A DNA stretch of 64,000 nucleotides from Microbacterium enclense (GCF_001456955.1 NZ_KQ758471.1:276704-340703); one strand, 5' to 3'. Positions 17,066-27,409 are shown, numbered from the stretch's first letter. A program made the numbers and translations. Notes: generated by a model from the sequence alone, not told the origin.

Positions 17066-18169
17066 TCAGACCATCTTGGTGACCTGGTCGAACGACAGCT
17101 CGACGGGGGTCTCGCGCTCGAAGAGCGACACCAGCACCGTGAGCTTGCCGCTCTCGGGCTTGATCTCGCTGATCGTGCCGGGGAGACCCGCGAACGAGCC
17201 CTCCTTGATCGTGATCGTCTCGCCGGCCTCGAAGTCGACCTCGGCGGGGATGACGCGCTGGGCGGTCGGGGCGCCCTTGGCGGCACCGGCCTTGGCGGGA
17301 GCGGACTCCTTGACCTCGACCAGGCTCTTCAGCATGTTGAAGGCCTCTTCGAAACGCAGCGGCGTGGGGTTGTGGGCGTTGCCCACGAAGCCGGTGACAC
17401 CGGGGGTGTGACGCACGACCGACCAGGTGTCTTCGTTGAGGTCCATGCGCACCAGCACGTAGCCGGGGATGCGCACGCGGTTGACCATCTTGCGCTGGCC
17501 GTTCTTGATCTCGACGACGTCCTCCATGGGGACCTCGACCTGGTAGATGTCGTCCTCGACCTCGAGCGTCGACTTGCGCTGCTCGATGTTGGCCTTCACC
17601 TTGCGCTCGAAACCGGCGTAGGAGTGGATGACGTACCACTTGCCCGGGAGCGACCGCAGCTCGGCGCGGTACGCCTCGTACGGGTCGGCATCCTCGTCGG
17701 CGGGCGCGTCGGCGGGCGACTCGCCGGCCTCGACCTCGTCGACCACGCCGGCGGCCGCGGAGACCTCGTCGACGAAGTCCTCGTCGAGCACGGGCTCGTC
17801 GGGCTCGCCGTTGATGTCGGGACCGTCGTAGGGGGTGACCTCGTCGGCGGCGTCGGCGGCCTCTTCGGCCTGCTCCTCGGCCAGGGAGTCGTTCAGGACC
17901 TCGGCGGCGGCCTCGGCCTCGCTGGTCTCGTCGATCTCGAGTGCGTCGTTCACGATCGCGTCGGCCTCCGGGTCGGTGATGTCGATGTCGCCGAGGCCGG
18001 CGTCGTCGACCTCCGTCTCGTCGTCGACGATGTGGACGGCCGCGTGCTCAGCGGAGTCGGAGGCACGCTCCTGGGACTCAAGCACGTTGCCCTCCTGGGC
18101 TTCGTCGTCCTCGCTGGACTGCTCGGCTGCCGTCGCCCAATCGGCGTCGTCGACATATCTTTCAGACAC
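17066..18169 (-). CDS. nusG: Transcription termination/antitermination factor NusG with long acidic N-terminal extension
   Basis: 367 residues. The first ~175 are an Asp/Glu/Ala-rich, probably disordered extension, as in many actinobacteria. The NGN domain follows ([29 protein letters not shown]), then a C-terminal KOW domain ([17 protein letters not shown]). NusG couples RNA polymerase to Rho or the ribosome. It lies 60 bp downstream of secE. Unusually, rplK is not the next gene. Confidence 0.97.
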   Translation of the reverse strand: MSERYVDDADWATAAEQSSEDDEAQEGNVLESQERASDSAEHAAVHIVDDETEVDDAGLGDIDITDPEADAIVNDALEIDETSEAEAAAEVLNDSLAEEQAEEAADAADEVTPYDGPDINGEPDEPVLDEDFVDEVSAAAGVVDEVEAGESPADAPADEDADPYEAYRAELRSLPGKWYVIHSYAGFERKVKANIEQRKSTLEVEDDIYQVEVPMEDVVEIKNGQRKMVNRVRIPGYVLVRMDLNEDTWSVVRHTPGVTGFVGNAHNPTPLRFEEAFNMLKSLVEVKESAPAKAGAAKGAPTAQRVIPAEVDFEAGETITIKEGSFAGLPGTISEIKPESGKLTVLVSLFERETPVELSFDQVTKMV

Positions 18170-18229
18170 TGTGATCTCTTCCGTTCAGAGGCGGCCGCTC
18201 TTGGCGCCGCACGTCCGCTCGAACGCCGG

Positions 18230-18493
18230 TCAGGCGCCGGCGGTACCGGGGACGCCGAAGACGGCGGTGGTGATCCACACGAACAGCACGTCGAGGCCGT
18301 AGACGATCGCCATCATGACGACGACGAAACCGAGGACCACGGCGGTGAACTTCAGCAGCTCCTGCCGGGTCGGGGTGACGACCTTGCGGAGCTCTGCGAA
18401 GACCTGACGGATGAAGAGGGCGATCCGCGCGAAGAAGTTCAGCTTCTTCTCGCGGGGGGCGTCGCGCTCGGCGACGATCTCGTCCTGAGTCAT
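18230..18493 (-). CDS. secE: Preprotein translocase subunit SecE
   Basis: 87 residues with a cytosolic N-terminus, the amphipathic RQVFAELRKVVTPTRQEL helix and one C-terminal membrane helix (LLKFTAVVLGFVVVMMAIVY). It clamps SecY in the membrane. The start at 18493 is preceded by AAGGTGG; an upstream in-frame start would run into tRNA-Trp. Order tRNA-Trp–secE–nusG is canonical. Confidence 0.96.
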   Translation of the reverse strand: MTQDEIVAERDAPREKKLNFFARIALFIRQVFAELRKVVTPTRQELLKFTAVVLGFVVVMMAIVYGLDVLFVWITTAVFGVPGTAGA

Positions 18494-18535
18494 CGAACCA
18501 CCTTGGTCTGTGTCTGTGCCAGCGTGCGCTGTGCG

Positions 18536-18608
<73 letters not shown>

Positions 18609-18938
18609 AAGATCCCGAGGATCCAGGATTCGAAACCCGCGCTCTTCCGCCTGGAATCTCTCAGGGGAGGATGCCGCGTACCCGAGGGCACGGCGAAAGA
18701 ATGCAGATTTCGACTGCACTCCCCAGTCTATGCCATGTCCCCCGCCCTGGCGAACCGAGCCGGGCCGGTGCACCCGTGTCGCCGGGCTCGCGCCCGGCTC
18801 CGCCGAGCGGATGGGGACGCTCCGGACGCCCCGTCCCGACGCGCGCGGGAGCCCCCGACGCGGCGGACCGGGTCAGGGGCTTCGACGCGCGCGGGAGCCC
18901 CCGACGCGGCGGACCGGGCCGGGGGCGCGCACACGGGA
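18609..18938. repeat. Gap upstream of tRNA-Trp with a two-copy 36-bp direct repeat
   Basis: CGACGCGCGCGGGAGCCCCC and the 16 bases that follow it occur at 18837 and again at 18883 (46-bp period), just after the aldehyde dehydrogenase gene. The remainder should hold the tRNA-Trp/secE promoter. No gene is seen. Confidence 0.7.
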
Positions 18939-20300
18939 TCAGGCCGTGCGGATGAGCTTCTTGTTCACGAACTCGTCGGCCGCGAGCAGCCCCAGCTCGC
19001 GCGAGGTCCCGCTGCGCTTCACCCCGCCGAACGGCAGCTCGGGCGAGTCGGCGAGCACGAGGTTGACGTAGACCATGCCGGCCTCGATGCGGTCGGCGAT
19101 GCGCTGCGCCTGCGCGGCATCCGTCGTGAAGACGTACGACCCCAGGCCGAACCCGGTGCCGTTGGCGACCTCGATCGCCTCCTCCTCGTCGGACACCCGG
19201 TAGACGGTGCCGACAGGGCCGAAGAACTCCTCGCCGTACGCGTCCATGTCGCTCGTCACGCCGGTCAGCACCGTGCCGGGGTAGAACGCGCCGTCGCGCG
19301 TGCCACCCACCTCGACCGTGGCGCCCTGCGCGACGGCGCGCTGCACCTGCTCGTCGAGGCGCTCGGCGGCCGCGAGCGACGACAGCGGGCCCAGCACGGT
19401 GTCATCGGCGAACGGGTCGCCCACCTTCGCTTCGCCGAGGGCCGCGGCGAACTTCGCCAGGAACGCGTCGTACAGCTCGTCGATGACGACGAAGCGCTTC
19501 GCGCCGTTGCACGACTGGCCGTTGTTGTCGAGGCGGGCGTCGACGGCGGCCTGCACCGCGGCATCCAGGTCGTCCGTGGACAGCAGGATGAAGGGATCGG
19601 AACCGCCGAGCTCGAGGGCGACCTTCTTGAGGTTGCGGCCCGCGATCTCGGCCACCGCGGCGCCGGCGCGCTCGGAGCCGGTGACCGAGACGCCCTGCAC
19701 GCGCGGGTCGGCGATGATGGTCGCCGCCTGGTCGTTCGTCGCGCGGATGTTGACGTACGCTCCCTCGGGGAGGCCCGCGTCACGGTAGATCGCCTGCAGC
19801 GCCTCGGCGGACTCGGGGCACTGGGGGGCGTGCTTGAGCAGGATCGTGTTTCCGACCGCGAGGTTCGGGGCGGCGAAGCGGGCGACCTGGTAGTACGGGA
19901 AGTTCCACGGCATGATGCCCAGCAGCACGCCGAGAGGCGACCGGCGGATCACCGCGGTGCCCTCGCCCAGGATGTCGAGCGGGGAGTCGCCGGTGATCCG
20001 GTCGATGACGTCGGCGTAGTACTCGGTGATGTCGGCGGCGAAGTCGACCTCGCCGAGCGCCGCTTCCAGCGGCTTGCCCATCTCGCGCACGATGATCGCG
20101 GCGAGGTCGTCGCGGCGCTCGCGGTGCAGGCCGGCGACCCGGCGGAGGGCGTCGGCCCGCTCGGCGGGGGCGGTGAGGGACCAGGCGCGGTAGCCGTCGT
20201 GGGCGGATGCCAGGGCCTCCTCGACTCCGGCATCGGTCAGCGTGTCGTACTCGGCGAGGGTCTCCCCCGTGGCGGGATTGACGACGGCGTAGTCGCTCAT
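18939..20300 (-). CDS. NAD(P)-dependent succinate-semialdehyde / aminoaldehyde dehydrogenase
   Basis: 453 residues of the ALDH fold. Landmarks are MPWNFPYYQVAR, TGSERAGAAVAEIAGR, the catalytic Glu in VALELGGSDPF and the nucleophile in NNGQSCNGAKRF. Sequence type and the neighbouring putrescine oxidase and GABA aminotransferase suggest succinate semialdehyde as substrate. 4-Aminobutanal is also possible and would be needed earlier in the same pathway. Last gene of the cluster. Confidence 0.88.
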   Translation of the reverse strand: MSDYAVVNPATGETLAEYDTLTDAGVEEALASAHDGYRAWSLTAPAERADALRRVAGLHRERRDDLAAIIVREMGKPLEAALGEVDFAADITEYYADVIDRITGDSPLDILGEGTAVIRRSPLGVLLGIMPWNFPYYQVARFAAPNLAVGNTILLKHAPQCPESAEALQAIYRDAGLPEGAYVNIRATNDQAATIIADPRVQGVSVTGSERAGAAVAEIAGRNLKKVALELGGSDPFILLSTDDLDAAVQAAVDARLDNNGQSCNGAKRFVVIDELYDAFLAKFAAALGEAKVGDPFADDTVLGPLSSLAAAERLDEQVQRAVAQGATVEVGGTRDGAFYPGTVLTGVTSDMDAYGEEFFGPVGTVYRVSDEEEAIEVANGTGFGLGSYVFTTDAAQAQRIADRIEAGMVYVNLVLADSPELPFGGVKRSGTSRELGLLAADEFVNKKLIRTA

Positions 20301-20358
20301 GGTGCTCCTTGTCGTTCAGGGTGTCGGGACATGCCGCGGAGGGCGGTTCGAGAGGGTC

Positions 20359-21918
20359 TCAGGGGGTGCGACGCCGGCGGGCGCTGGCGGGCGCCTCCCG
20401 CCCCAGGGTCTCACCGCGGAAGAAGGCCGGGCTTGCGATGCGCTGCGCCACCATCAGCACGAGGCCGACGACGATGATCACCACGGTGATGACGAACACC
20501 AACCCCACTCCCCCGATCTCGGATCCCGAGCCGTAGGAGGGGTCGGCGCTGTCGATCAGGGTCGTGACGAACAGCACCGCCAGGATGACACCGCCGACCA
20601 GCGGGGCGAGCAGGGTCAGCAGGACGTTGCGCGCCGAGTCGAACCACTGTTTGCGGAAGTACCAGACGCAGGCGAACGCGGTCAGGCCGTAGTAGAAGCA
20701 GATCATCGCGCCCAGCGCGGTGATGGTGTCGGTGAGCACGCTCTCGCTGAGCACGCGCATGATCGCGTAGAAGGCGGAGGCGACGATCGCCGAGACGATG
20801 GTGGCGTAGCCGGGCGTGAAGAACCGCGGGCTGACCTTCGCGAACGTCCTCGGCAGGGCGTCGTAGTGCGCCATCGCGAGCAGGGTGCGGGCGGGACCGA
20901 CGAAGGTCGCCTGGAGCGAGGATGCCGAGCTGGTGAGCACGGCGAGCGACACGAGGAACGCCAGGGGCCCGAGGATCGGCCCGGAGAGGTGGAAGAAGAC
21001 GTTCTCCTGGATGTCCTCGTTGCCCAGGCCCAGCTCGCCCGTGCCGTTGCCGGCGAACATCAGCAGGGCGACGGCGATGAGCAGGTACAGCGCGACGATG
21101 AGGAACACCGTCACGGTGGCAGCGCGGCCGGGCGTCTTGTCGGGGTCCTTCGTCTCCTCGTTCATGGTGAGGATGACGTCCCACCCCCAGAAGATGAAGA
21201 TCGACAGTGAAAGACCGGCGGCGAAGGAGCTGAACGAGTCGACCTCGAACGGGTTGAACCACGACGCCTGCACGGGGCTCGCGTCGAACGCGTTGCCGTG
21301 CAGCATCTCGATGACCGCCGCCCCGGCGAACACCAGCAGCACGAGGATCTGGAAGCCGACCAGGCCGTACTGCAGGCGCTGGGTGGTCTGAAGGTCGCGA
21401 TACGACACCACGGTCGCGAGGAACATGAACAGCAGGCACACCGCGATGTTGATCGGCACCACGCGGGTGAGCTCGGCGATGTCGGCGTTGCCGGTGATCT
21501 GCGCGATGAGCAGGAAGAGGAAGTCCACCGCGATACCGGCGAGGTTCGACAGCACGATGACGGTGGCGGCGACCAGCCCCCAGCCCGCCATCCAGCCGAC
21601 CCAGGGCCCGAAAGCGCGGGCGGCCCACGTGAACGAGGTCCCGGCATCCGGCATCCGGGAGTTCAGCTCGCGATACCCCAGCGCCACGAGAAGCATCGGG
21701 ATGAATCCGACGAGGATGATCGCCGGCACCTGGAATCCGACGGCCGAGACCGTGGGGCCGAGGGCACCTGTGAGCGTGTAGGCCGGGGCGATGGTCGAGA
21801 TGCCGATGACGACGGCGCCGATCATGCCGATCGTCCCGACGCGCAGGCCCTTGTTGGAGATGCCGGTGGTGACGGCGCTGTCGGGAGCCGGGCTCGCACC
21901 GAGGGGCGACTGGGTCAT
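20359..21918 (-). CDS. APC-family amino acid/polyamine permease
   Basis: 519 residues with about 12 membrane helices. The APC opening is GTIGMIGAVVIGISTIAPAYTLTGALG, and SFTWAARAFGPWVGWMAGW follows. The start at 21918 overlaps the upstream stop by 4 nt (ATGA), so it is coupled to the universal stress protein gene. The cluster suggests putrescine or GABA uptake by proton symport; specificity is inferred. Confidence 0.88.
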   Translation of the reverse strand: MTQSPLGASPAPDSAVTTGISNKGLRVGTIGMIGAVVIGISTIAPAYTLTGALGPTVSAVGFQVPAIILVGFIPMLLVALGYRELNSRMPDAGTSFTWAARAFGPWVGWMAGWGLVAATVIVLSNLAGIAVDFLFLLIAQITGNADIAELTRVVPINIAVCLLFMFLATVVSYRDLQTTQRLQYGLVGFQILVLLVFAGAAVIEMLHGNAFDASPVQASWFNPFEVDSFSSFAAGLSLSIFIFWGWDVILTMNEETKDPDKTPGRAATVTVFLIVALYLLIAVALLMFAGNGTGELGLGNEDIQENVFFHLSGPILGPLAFLVSLAVLTSSASSLQATFVGPARTLLAMAHYDALPRTFAKVSPRFFTPGYATIVSAIVASAFYAIMRVLSESVLTDTITALGAMICFYYGLTAFACVWYFRKQWFDSARNVLLTLLAPLVGGVILAVLFVTTLIDSADPSYGSGSEIGGVGLVFVITVVIIVVGLVLMVAQRIASPAFFRGETLGREAPASARRRRTP

Positions 21919-22787
21919 GACGAGACCTCCTGGGTGCGGGGCACCACGATCATCGGAACGGGCAGGGCGCGCAGGATCCGCCCCGCGGTGGAGCCGAGGA
22001 AGAGCCGACGCGGCTGCGCGAGCCGGCTCGAGCCGACGAGGGCGATCTCGCCGGGCTGCCAGTCCAGGCGCGAGACCGCGTCTTCGATGTCGCTGCCGGT
22101 GCCGACGACCGCTTCGGCGGGCACCTCGTCGGCGAGCGACGCGCGCACCGTGTCGAGCACGCTCGCGGCGTGGGTCTGGCCGGTGAGCCGGGTGAGGCCG
22201 GCATCGACGCGATCGGGCAGGTCGACGCCCGCGAGCGAGACCAGGCGCAGGGGCGCTTTCGCCCGGCGGGAGAGGGATGCCGCGGTGTCGAGGAGCACGT
22301 TCGCTCCGGGGCGCGTGCCGATCGCGGCGGTGACGCGCGGCAGGCCGACGGAGGGGTCGACGCCGCGCGCCCCCTCGGGGGCCAGGGCGACGGGGACGGG
22401 AGCCGAGTGCACGAGCTCCTCGGCCGTGGTGCCGAGTCGGTGACGACCGCGGGGCCCTCCCCCGCCGGTGCCGACGACGATCACTCCCGCATCGAACTCC
22501 TCGGCGGCCGCGACCAGCCCCTCCGACACCGACTGCGCGACCCGCACGTGACCGCGGATGCCGGGGTGCGGTGCCACCGCATCGCGCAGCCATCCGCGGG
22601 CGGTGTCCTGCACGAGGCGCTCGTACGCGGCGTCCACCGGGATCGAGACGTTGTTCTCGGCCGACGGCAGCACGACCACGACGTGCACCGACGCGTCGAG
22701 CGCGTCGCCCAGACGGGCGCCGAGGGTGACGGCATCCGTCCCCGCCTCGGTGGCGGTGTAGCCGACGACGATCCGGTCGATGCTCAT
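21915..22787 (-). CDS. Universal stress protein, tandem UspA domains
   Basis: 290 residues, two UspA folds. The first starts MSIDRIVVGYTATEAGTDAV and includes VIVVGTGGGGPRGRHRLGTT, a G-2x-G-9x-G(S/T)-like ATP loop. The second ends EIALVGSSRLAQPRRLFLGS and LPVPMIVV. Overlaps of 4 nt at both ends place it inside the putrescine operon. A role in modulating transport or stress survival is inferred. Confidence 0.85.
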   Translation of the reverse strand: MSIDRIVVGYTATEAGTDAVTLGARLGDALDASVHVVVVLPSAENNVSIPVDAAYERLVQDTARGWLRDAVAPHPGIRGHVRVAQSVSEGLVAAAEEFDAGVIVVGTGGGGPRGRHRLGTTAEELVHSAPVPVALAPEGARGVDPSVGLPRVTAAIGTRPGANVLLDTAASLSRRAKAPLRLVSLAGVDLPDRVDAGLTRLTGQTHAASVLDTVRASLADEVPAEAVVGTGSDIEDAVSRLDWQPGEIALVGSSRLAQPRRLFLGSTAGRILRALPVPMIVVPRTQEVSS

Positions 22788-24238
22788 CCGCGGGCCCGCT
22801 CGAGGATCTCGTCGGCGGCGCGATGACCCTGACGGATCGCGCCGTCGACGTGCTGGTAGCCCGCGCCGGCCATGTCGCTGCACGCCAGGTGGATGGCGCC
22901 GACCGGCTCGCGCAGCTCGGCGCCGTAACGGTGGAGGCCGCCCAGGTCGAAGCTCGCCGCGTAGGCGCCGCGGGTCCACTCCTCGGTGCCCCAGTCGCTC
23001 TCGTAGTAGACGACCGGGTTCTTCGCCTCGGGCCCGTAGTAGTGCGACAGCGACTCGAGGATGCGCTGCTTGCGCTCCTCGGCGCTCAGGCGGAAGACGT
23101 CGTCGGCGTTCTGGTCGGACACGAAGCCCACGAGCGTGCCGCGCTCGTCGCCGTGGTTGGTGTTGTCGTAGGCCTCGTGGCACAGCTCGTACGGGCTGAA
23201 GGCGGTGCCCGACAGGCCCTGCTCACGCCAGAACGGCGTCTCGTAGACCGCGTGCACCTTGATGACGAAGCCCATCGAGATGTGCTGGTGCATCTGGTGC
23301 TGCAGACGCGGCAGCGGCGGCTCGAACGAGATGCGGTTGTAGAGCACCGGGGCCAGCGCCAGGATCGCGAAACGGGCACGGACGGTGACGCCGTCGGCGA
23401 TCACGGTGACGCCGTCGGTGGAGGATGCCGCGGCCTCGACGCGGGCGGTCAACGCCTGGAGGTCGGCGACCCGCCGGCCCGTGCCCTCGGACCGATCTGG
23501 CGACGCCGGGTCGGCGCCCCAGATGACGCGCCGGACCGGCTGGTTCAGCAGCACGTCGTCGCCGAGGCGCTCGGCGAGCAGCTCGGGCACCTGCTGCAGA
23601 CCGCCGGTGACGCGCTTGTCGAGGATGAAGTCGGCGTCGACGAGGTTGGAGTACGAGCCCGCGGATGCCGCCATGAGCAGCGACTGCAGCAGTGAGAACG
23701 TGTGCGTGGGCTTCGTGAGCATCGCGGAGCCCGTCGCGAAGGCGAGGTTGCGCACGGCCTCGTCGTCGTCGGTCTGCTGTCGGAGCCAGGCGTCCCACGA
23801 GATCCGGTCCCACTCGGCGGCGTTCGGGTGCTCCCACGGCCTGTCGGGGTCGATCTCGGCCACCATGGCATCCAGTCGCGCGGTGACCTCGTCGATGACC
23901 TTCTCGGTCTCGGGTGCGACGGGGAACATCTCGCCGGTGAAGCGCTTGGCCTCTCCGTCGGCTCCGACGTAGACGCTCTCGCCCTCGCGGTAGCGGCTGT
24001 AGGTCGACAGGCCGAGGTCGGCGACGGTGTCGATGAGCGCGGTCTGGTCGGGCGAGACCCACTGTCCGCCCAGCTCGAGCATCGCGCCCTCGACGGTGTC
24101 GGTCCACAGGCGCCCACCCACGCGGTCGCGTGCTTCGAGCACCACGACCGAGAGCCCGGCCTTGCGCAGGTCGTTCGCGGCGGTGAGGCCGGCGGCGCCG
24201 GCGCCGATCACGACCACGTCGCGGGTGATGTCATCCAT
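22784..24238 (-). CDS. puo: Putrescine oxidase (flavin monoamine oxidase family)
   Basis: 484 residues. FAD-binding GAGAAGLTAANDLRKAG and EARDRVGGRLWTDT, then LELGGQWVSPDQTALIDTV and TKPTHTFSLLQSLLMAASAG. These segments match actinobacterial putrescine oxidases from memory. The reaction is putrescine + O2 to 4-aminobutanal + H2O2 + NH3. Genes for the next steps (gabT, ALDH) flank it. Substrate assignment is by family resemblance and context. Confidence 0.85.
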   Translation of the reverse strand: MDDITRDVVVIGAGAAGLTAANDLRKAGLSVVVLEARDRVGGRLWTDTVEGAMLELGGQWVSPDQTALIDTVADLGLSTYSRYREGESVYVGADGEAKRFTGEMFPVAPETEKVIDEVTARLDAMVAEIDPDRPWEHPNAAEWDRISWDAWLRQQTDDDEAVRNLAFATGSAMLTKPTHTFSLLQSLLMAASAGSYSNLVDADFILDKRVTGGLQQVPELLAERLGDDVLLNQPVRRVIWGADPASPDRSEGTGRRVADLQALTARVEAAASSTDGVTVIADGVTVRARFAILALAPVLYNRISFEPPLPRLQHQMHQHISMGFVIKVHAVYETPFWREQGLSGTAFSPYELCHEAYDNTNHGDERGTLVGFVSDQNADDVFRLSAEERKQRILESLSHYYGPEAKNPVVYYESDWGTEEWTRGAYAASFDLGGLHRYGAELREPVGAIHLACSDMAGAGYQHVDGAIRQGHRAADEILERARG

Positions 24239-24317
24239 GAAAGCGTCCTTACTTCTCGTGCGGAGTCGAGGGGTGGCCCCGGCGTCGGCGGAGTCGGCGC
24301 CGCCGCCGGGAGGTCCG

Positions 24318-25667
24318 TCAGATGCGGTCGAGGGCCGCCGCGACCACGTCGAGGCCTTCGTTCAGCAGGTCGTCGCCGATCGACAGCGGCGGCAGGAACC
24401 GGATGACGTTGCCGTACGTGCCACACGTGAGAACGATGACTCCCTCGGCGATGGCGGCCTTCGCGACGGCGGCGGTGAGGGCGGCGTCGGGCGCGCCGGT
24501 GGTGGGGTCGACGAACTCGGCGGCGATCATCGCGCCATGTCCGCGCACGTCGCCGATACGCGGGTCGTTCTGCTGCAGCTGGTGCAGACGTCCCTTCAGC
24601 ACGTCGCCGATCTGCCGCGCGCGCTCGATGAGCCCCTCGTTCTCGAACGCGTCGATGGATGCCAGAGCGGCGGCGCACGCGATCGGGTTGCCGCCGTAGG
24701 TTCCGCCGAGTCCGCCGGTGTGGGTGGCATCCATGATCTCGGCGCGTCCGGTGACAGCGGCGAGGGGAAGGCCCGCGGCGATGCCCTTCGCGGTGGTGAC
24801 GAGGTCGGGCACGATGCCGAAGTGCTCGCTGGCGAACATCGCGCCGGTGCGGGCGAAGCCCGACTGCACCTCGTCGGCGATGAAGACGACGCCGTTGTCG
24901 CGGCACCAGTCGACGATCGCGTTCAGGAAGCCGTCGGCGGGGACGATGAAGCCGCCCTCGCCCTGGATGGGCTCGATGATGACCGCGGCGAGGTTGTCGG
25001 CGCCGACCTGCTTCTCGATGAGCGAGATGGCCTTCGCGGCGGCCTCGGGACCGGTCAGACCGTCGCGGAACGGGTACGACAGGGGCGCGCGGTAGACCTC
25101 GGCGGCGAAGGGGCCGAAGCCGCTCTTGTACGGCATGTTCTTGGCCGTGAGCGCCATGGTGAGGTTGGTGCGGCCGTGGTAGGCGTGATCGAATGCGACG
25201 ACGGCCTGACGCCCGGTGAACTTGCGGGCGATCTTGATCGCGTTCTCGACGGCCTCGGCGCCGGAGTTGAACAGCGCGCTCTTCTTCGCGTGGTCCCCCG
25301 GGGTGAGGCGGTTGAGGGCCTCGGCGACGGCGACGTACGAGTCGTAGGGCGAGATCATGAAGCACGTGTGGGTGAAGGCGGCCACCTGGTCCTGCACGGC
25401 CTTGACCACCGCGGGGTGCGCGTTGCCGACGCTGGTGACGGCGATGCCCGAGCCGAGGTCGATGAGCGAGTTGCCGTCGGCGTCGACGACGACTCCCCCG
25501 CCCGCGGCGACGGCCTGGATCGGGACCGTGTGGCCGACACCGGATGCCACGGCCGCGGCCTTGCGGTCGAGCAGCTCCTGCGAGCGGGGGCCGGGGATGG
25601 CGGTGACGAGGCGGCGCTCCTGCGGGAGCGAGGGACCGCCGACGAGGGGAAGGGTGTCGAGGCTCAT
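24318..25667 (-). CDS. gabT: 4-aminobutyrate aminotransferase
   Basis: 449 residues, class III PLP aminotransferase. It shows FNSGAEAVENAIKIARK, the AFDHAYHGRTNLTMALT aromatic/PLP region, IADEVQSGFARTG and PLP-lysine motif TTAKGIAAGLPLAAV. It converts GABA and 2-oxoglutarate to succinate semialdehyde and glutamate. Start 25667 (MSLDTLPLVGG) is chosen because an earlier in-frame start falls in the promoter. First gene of the operon, divergent from the PucR regulator. Confidence 0.92.
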   Translation of the reverse strand: MSLDTLPLVGGPSLPQERRLVTAIPGPRSQELLDRKAAAVASGVGHTVPIQAVAAGGGVVVDADGNSLIDLGSGIAVTSVGNAHPAVVKAVQDQVAAFTHTCFMISPYDSYVAVAEALNRLTPGDHAKKSALFNSGAEAVENAIKIARKFTGRQAVVAFDHAYHGRTNLTMALTAKNMPYKSGFGPFAAEVYRAPLSYPFRDGLTGPEAAAKAISLIEKQVGADNLAAVIIEPIQGEGGFIVPADGFLNAIVDWCRDNGVVFIADEVQSGFARTGAMFASEHFGIVPDLVTTAKGIAAGLPLAAVTGRAEIMDATHTGGLGGTYGGNPIACAAALASIDAFENEGLIERARQIGDVLKGRLHQLQQNDPRIGDVRGHGAMIAAEFVDPTTGAPDAALTAAVAKAAIAEGVIVLTCGTYGNVIRFLPPLSIGDDLLNEGLDVVAAALDRI

Positions 25668-25712
25668 GGCGGCGATGCTACGGACGGCGCAACGCGGGCC
25701 GCACTCTCCTGG

Positions 25713-25751
25713 CTGTACAGTCGCTGGCACCGTCGTATACGTCTCGTACAG
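25713..25751. promoter_or_regulatory. Candidate PucR operator in the gabT/pucR promoter region
   Basis: The 92-bp divergent gap contains CTGTACAG (25713–25720), CGTATACG (25734–25741) and CGTACAG (25745–25751): a palindrome, a second palindrome and a half-site. Likely regulator binding sites; not tested. Confidence 0.45.
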
Positions 25752-25759
25752 GAGGAAGC

Positions 25760-27295
25760 ATGGTCGCCGACGCCGTGACCCCGCCCAACCTGCGGGCGTT
25801 GCTCGCCCGGCGCGACCTGCACCTGCGTCTGGTCGTCGACGAGCGCGACCTGGCGCCCGGCGCCGTCGACCGCCCGGTGAGGTGGGTGCACTCCAGCGAC
25901 CTCGCCGACCCGACCCCCTTCCTCAGCGAGGGGCTCGTGCTGCTGACCACCGGCACGCAGTTCGCCGACGCGACCGCCGCGGACTACACCGCCTACGTCG
26001 GACGCCTGATCGCTCGCGGCGTGCGCGCCCTGGGCTTCGGCACGGAGGTCGTGCGCGATGGCATCCCCGCCGGTCTCGTCGACGCGTGCGTTGAAGCACG
26101 GATGCCGCTGTTCGAGGTGCCCTATCGAACGCCCTTCATCGCGGTGGCCCGGGCCGGCGCCGAAGCAATCGCCGCCGACGCCTACGCACGGCGCAGCTGG
26201 TCGCTCGCGGCGCAGCGGGCCGTGTCGCTGGCCGCGCTGCGTCCCGACGGGCTGTCGGCCACCCTCGCCGAGCTGTCGCGTCAGCTCGACTGCTGGGTGG
26301 GGCTGTTCGACGCGGCGGGCGCCGTGCGCGACGAGCATCCGGCGGGCGCCCTGGCATCCCCCGCCGTCGACGCCGTCGCCGCCGAGGTGACGACGATGCT
26401 CCGTCGCGGCACGCGGGCCGCGGGCGCCGTGCGCGTCGGCGATGCATCGGTGACCGTGCAGACACTGGGCCGCGGCGGGCACCTGCGGGGAGCCCTCGCC
26501 ATCGAGGCCTCCGACCTCGACCACGAGGCCCGCAGCGTCGTGACCGCGGTCGTCGCGATGGCCGCGCTCGCGCTCGAGCAGCAGGACGGCCTCGGCCGGG
26601 CGATCGGAACGTTCCGTGCGGGCCTCGTGCAGTCGTTGAGCGGTGACGATCCCTCGCTCGCCCGGCGGGCGGCCCGCGACCTGCTCGGTCCGCTTCCCAC
26701 CGCCCCGGTGATCGTGGCGGTGACGCCCGCGGCATCCAATCGCTCGACGGCGCTGACCGAATGGCTCGAACGTCGTGCGCAGGAGCGGCGCGGCGAGCTG
26801 TTCTTCGGTCGCGGCGACGACGGTCTGGTCGTCGTCGTGCCGGCACGAGCGCGCGAGCTGCTCGTCGAGATCGCCGATCGGTTCGAGACGGTGGTCGGGT
26901 GCTCGGCGCCGACCGGCTACGACGGGTTCTCGGGTGCCCTCACCCAGGCGCGTACCGCCCGCGACCGGGTCACGACGCCGGGGGTCGCCGACTTCGCCGA
27001 CACCGCGCGCGCCGGGCTCATCGCCGCGCTCGGTTCGGAGGGGGCGCGAGCGGTGGCCGCCGACGCCCTGGCACCGCTGCGCTCCTACGACACGGCGCAG
27101 GGCTCCGCGCTGGTGGAGACGCTCGACGCGTGGCTCTCGAACGACTGTTCGCACGAGGCCACGGCGCACGCGCTCGGCATCCACCGCCACACCGTGCGCG
27201 CCCGCGTCGCCCAGGCCGAGCGGGTGATCGACCGCGACCTGTCGTCGTTCGCCGCCCGCGCCGAGCTGTGGGCGGCACTGCGGCTGGCGGAGTAG
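25760..27295 (+). CDS. PucR-family regulator, probably of the putrescine/GABA cluster
   Basis: 511 residues. An N-terminal PucR sensor domain (LRLVVDERDLAPGAVDRPVRWVHSSD, TPFLSEGLVLLTTG) precedes a C-terminal helix-turn-helix (DCSHEATAHALGIHRHTVRARV). AGGAGG is 4 nt before the ATG. It is divergent from gabT, so it most likely activates the catabolic operon when GABA or putrescine is present, as GabR-type PucR proteins do elsewhere. Confidence 0.88.
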   Translation: MVADAVTPPNLRALLARRDLHLRLVVDERDLAPGAVDRPVRWVHSSDLADPTPFLSEGLVLLTTGTQFADATAADYTAYVGRLIARGVRALGFGTEVVRDGIPAGLVDACVEARMPLFEVPYRTPFIAVARAGAEAIAADAYARRSWSLAAQRAVSLAALRPDGLSATLAELSRQLDCWVGLFDAAGAVRDEHPAGALASPAVDAVAAEVTTMLRRGTRAAGAVRVGDASVTVQTLGRGGHLRGALAIEASDLDHEARSVVTAVVAMAALALEQQDGLGRAIGTFRAGLVQSLSGDDPSLARRAARDLLGPLPTAPVIVAVTPAASNRSTALTEWLERRAQERRGELFFGRGDDGLVVVVPARARELLVEIADRFETVVGCSAPTGYDGFSGALTQARTARDRVTTPGVADFADTARAGLIAALGSEGARAVAADALAPLRSYDTAQGSALVETLDAWLSNDCSHEATAHALGIHRHTVRARVAQAERVIDRDLSSFAARAELWAALRLAE

Positions 27296-27323
27296 GCGGC
27301 CCCGACAGGCGGGCGGAGTCTGC

Positions 27324-27409
27324 GAGCACAACGGCGGAGTTGTCGAGCGCCGCGCCGAGTCGCGGGCTTCAGGCCCGGCGTGTCGCCCAAACTCCCTGCC
27401 GTTATGCAC
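27324..27409. repeat. Family C palindrome, copy 1 (86 bp)
   Basis: Begins GAGCACAACGGCGGAG and ends TCCCTGCCGTTATGCAC. The inner stem GCCGAGTCGCGGGC / GGCCCGGCGTG and outer arms make a long hairpin. First of three copies upstream of the locus C gene. Confidence 0.9.
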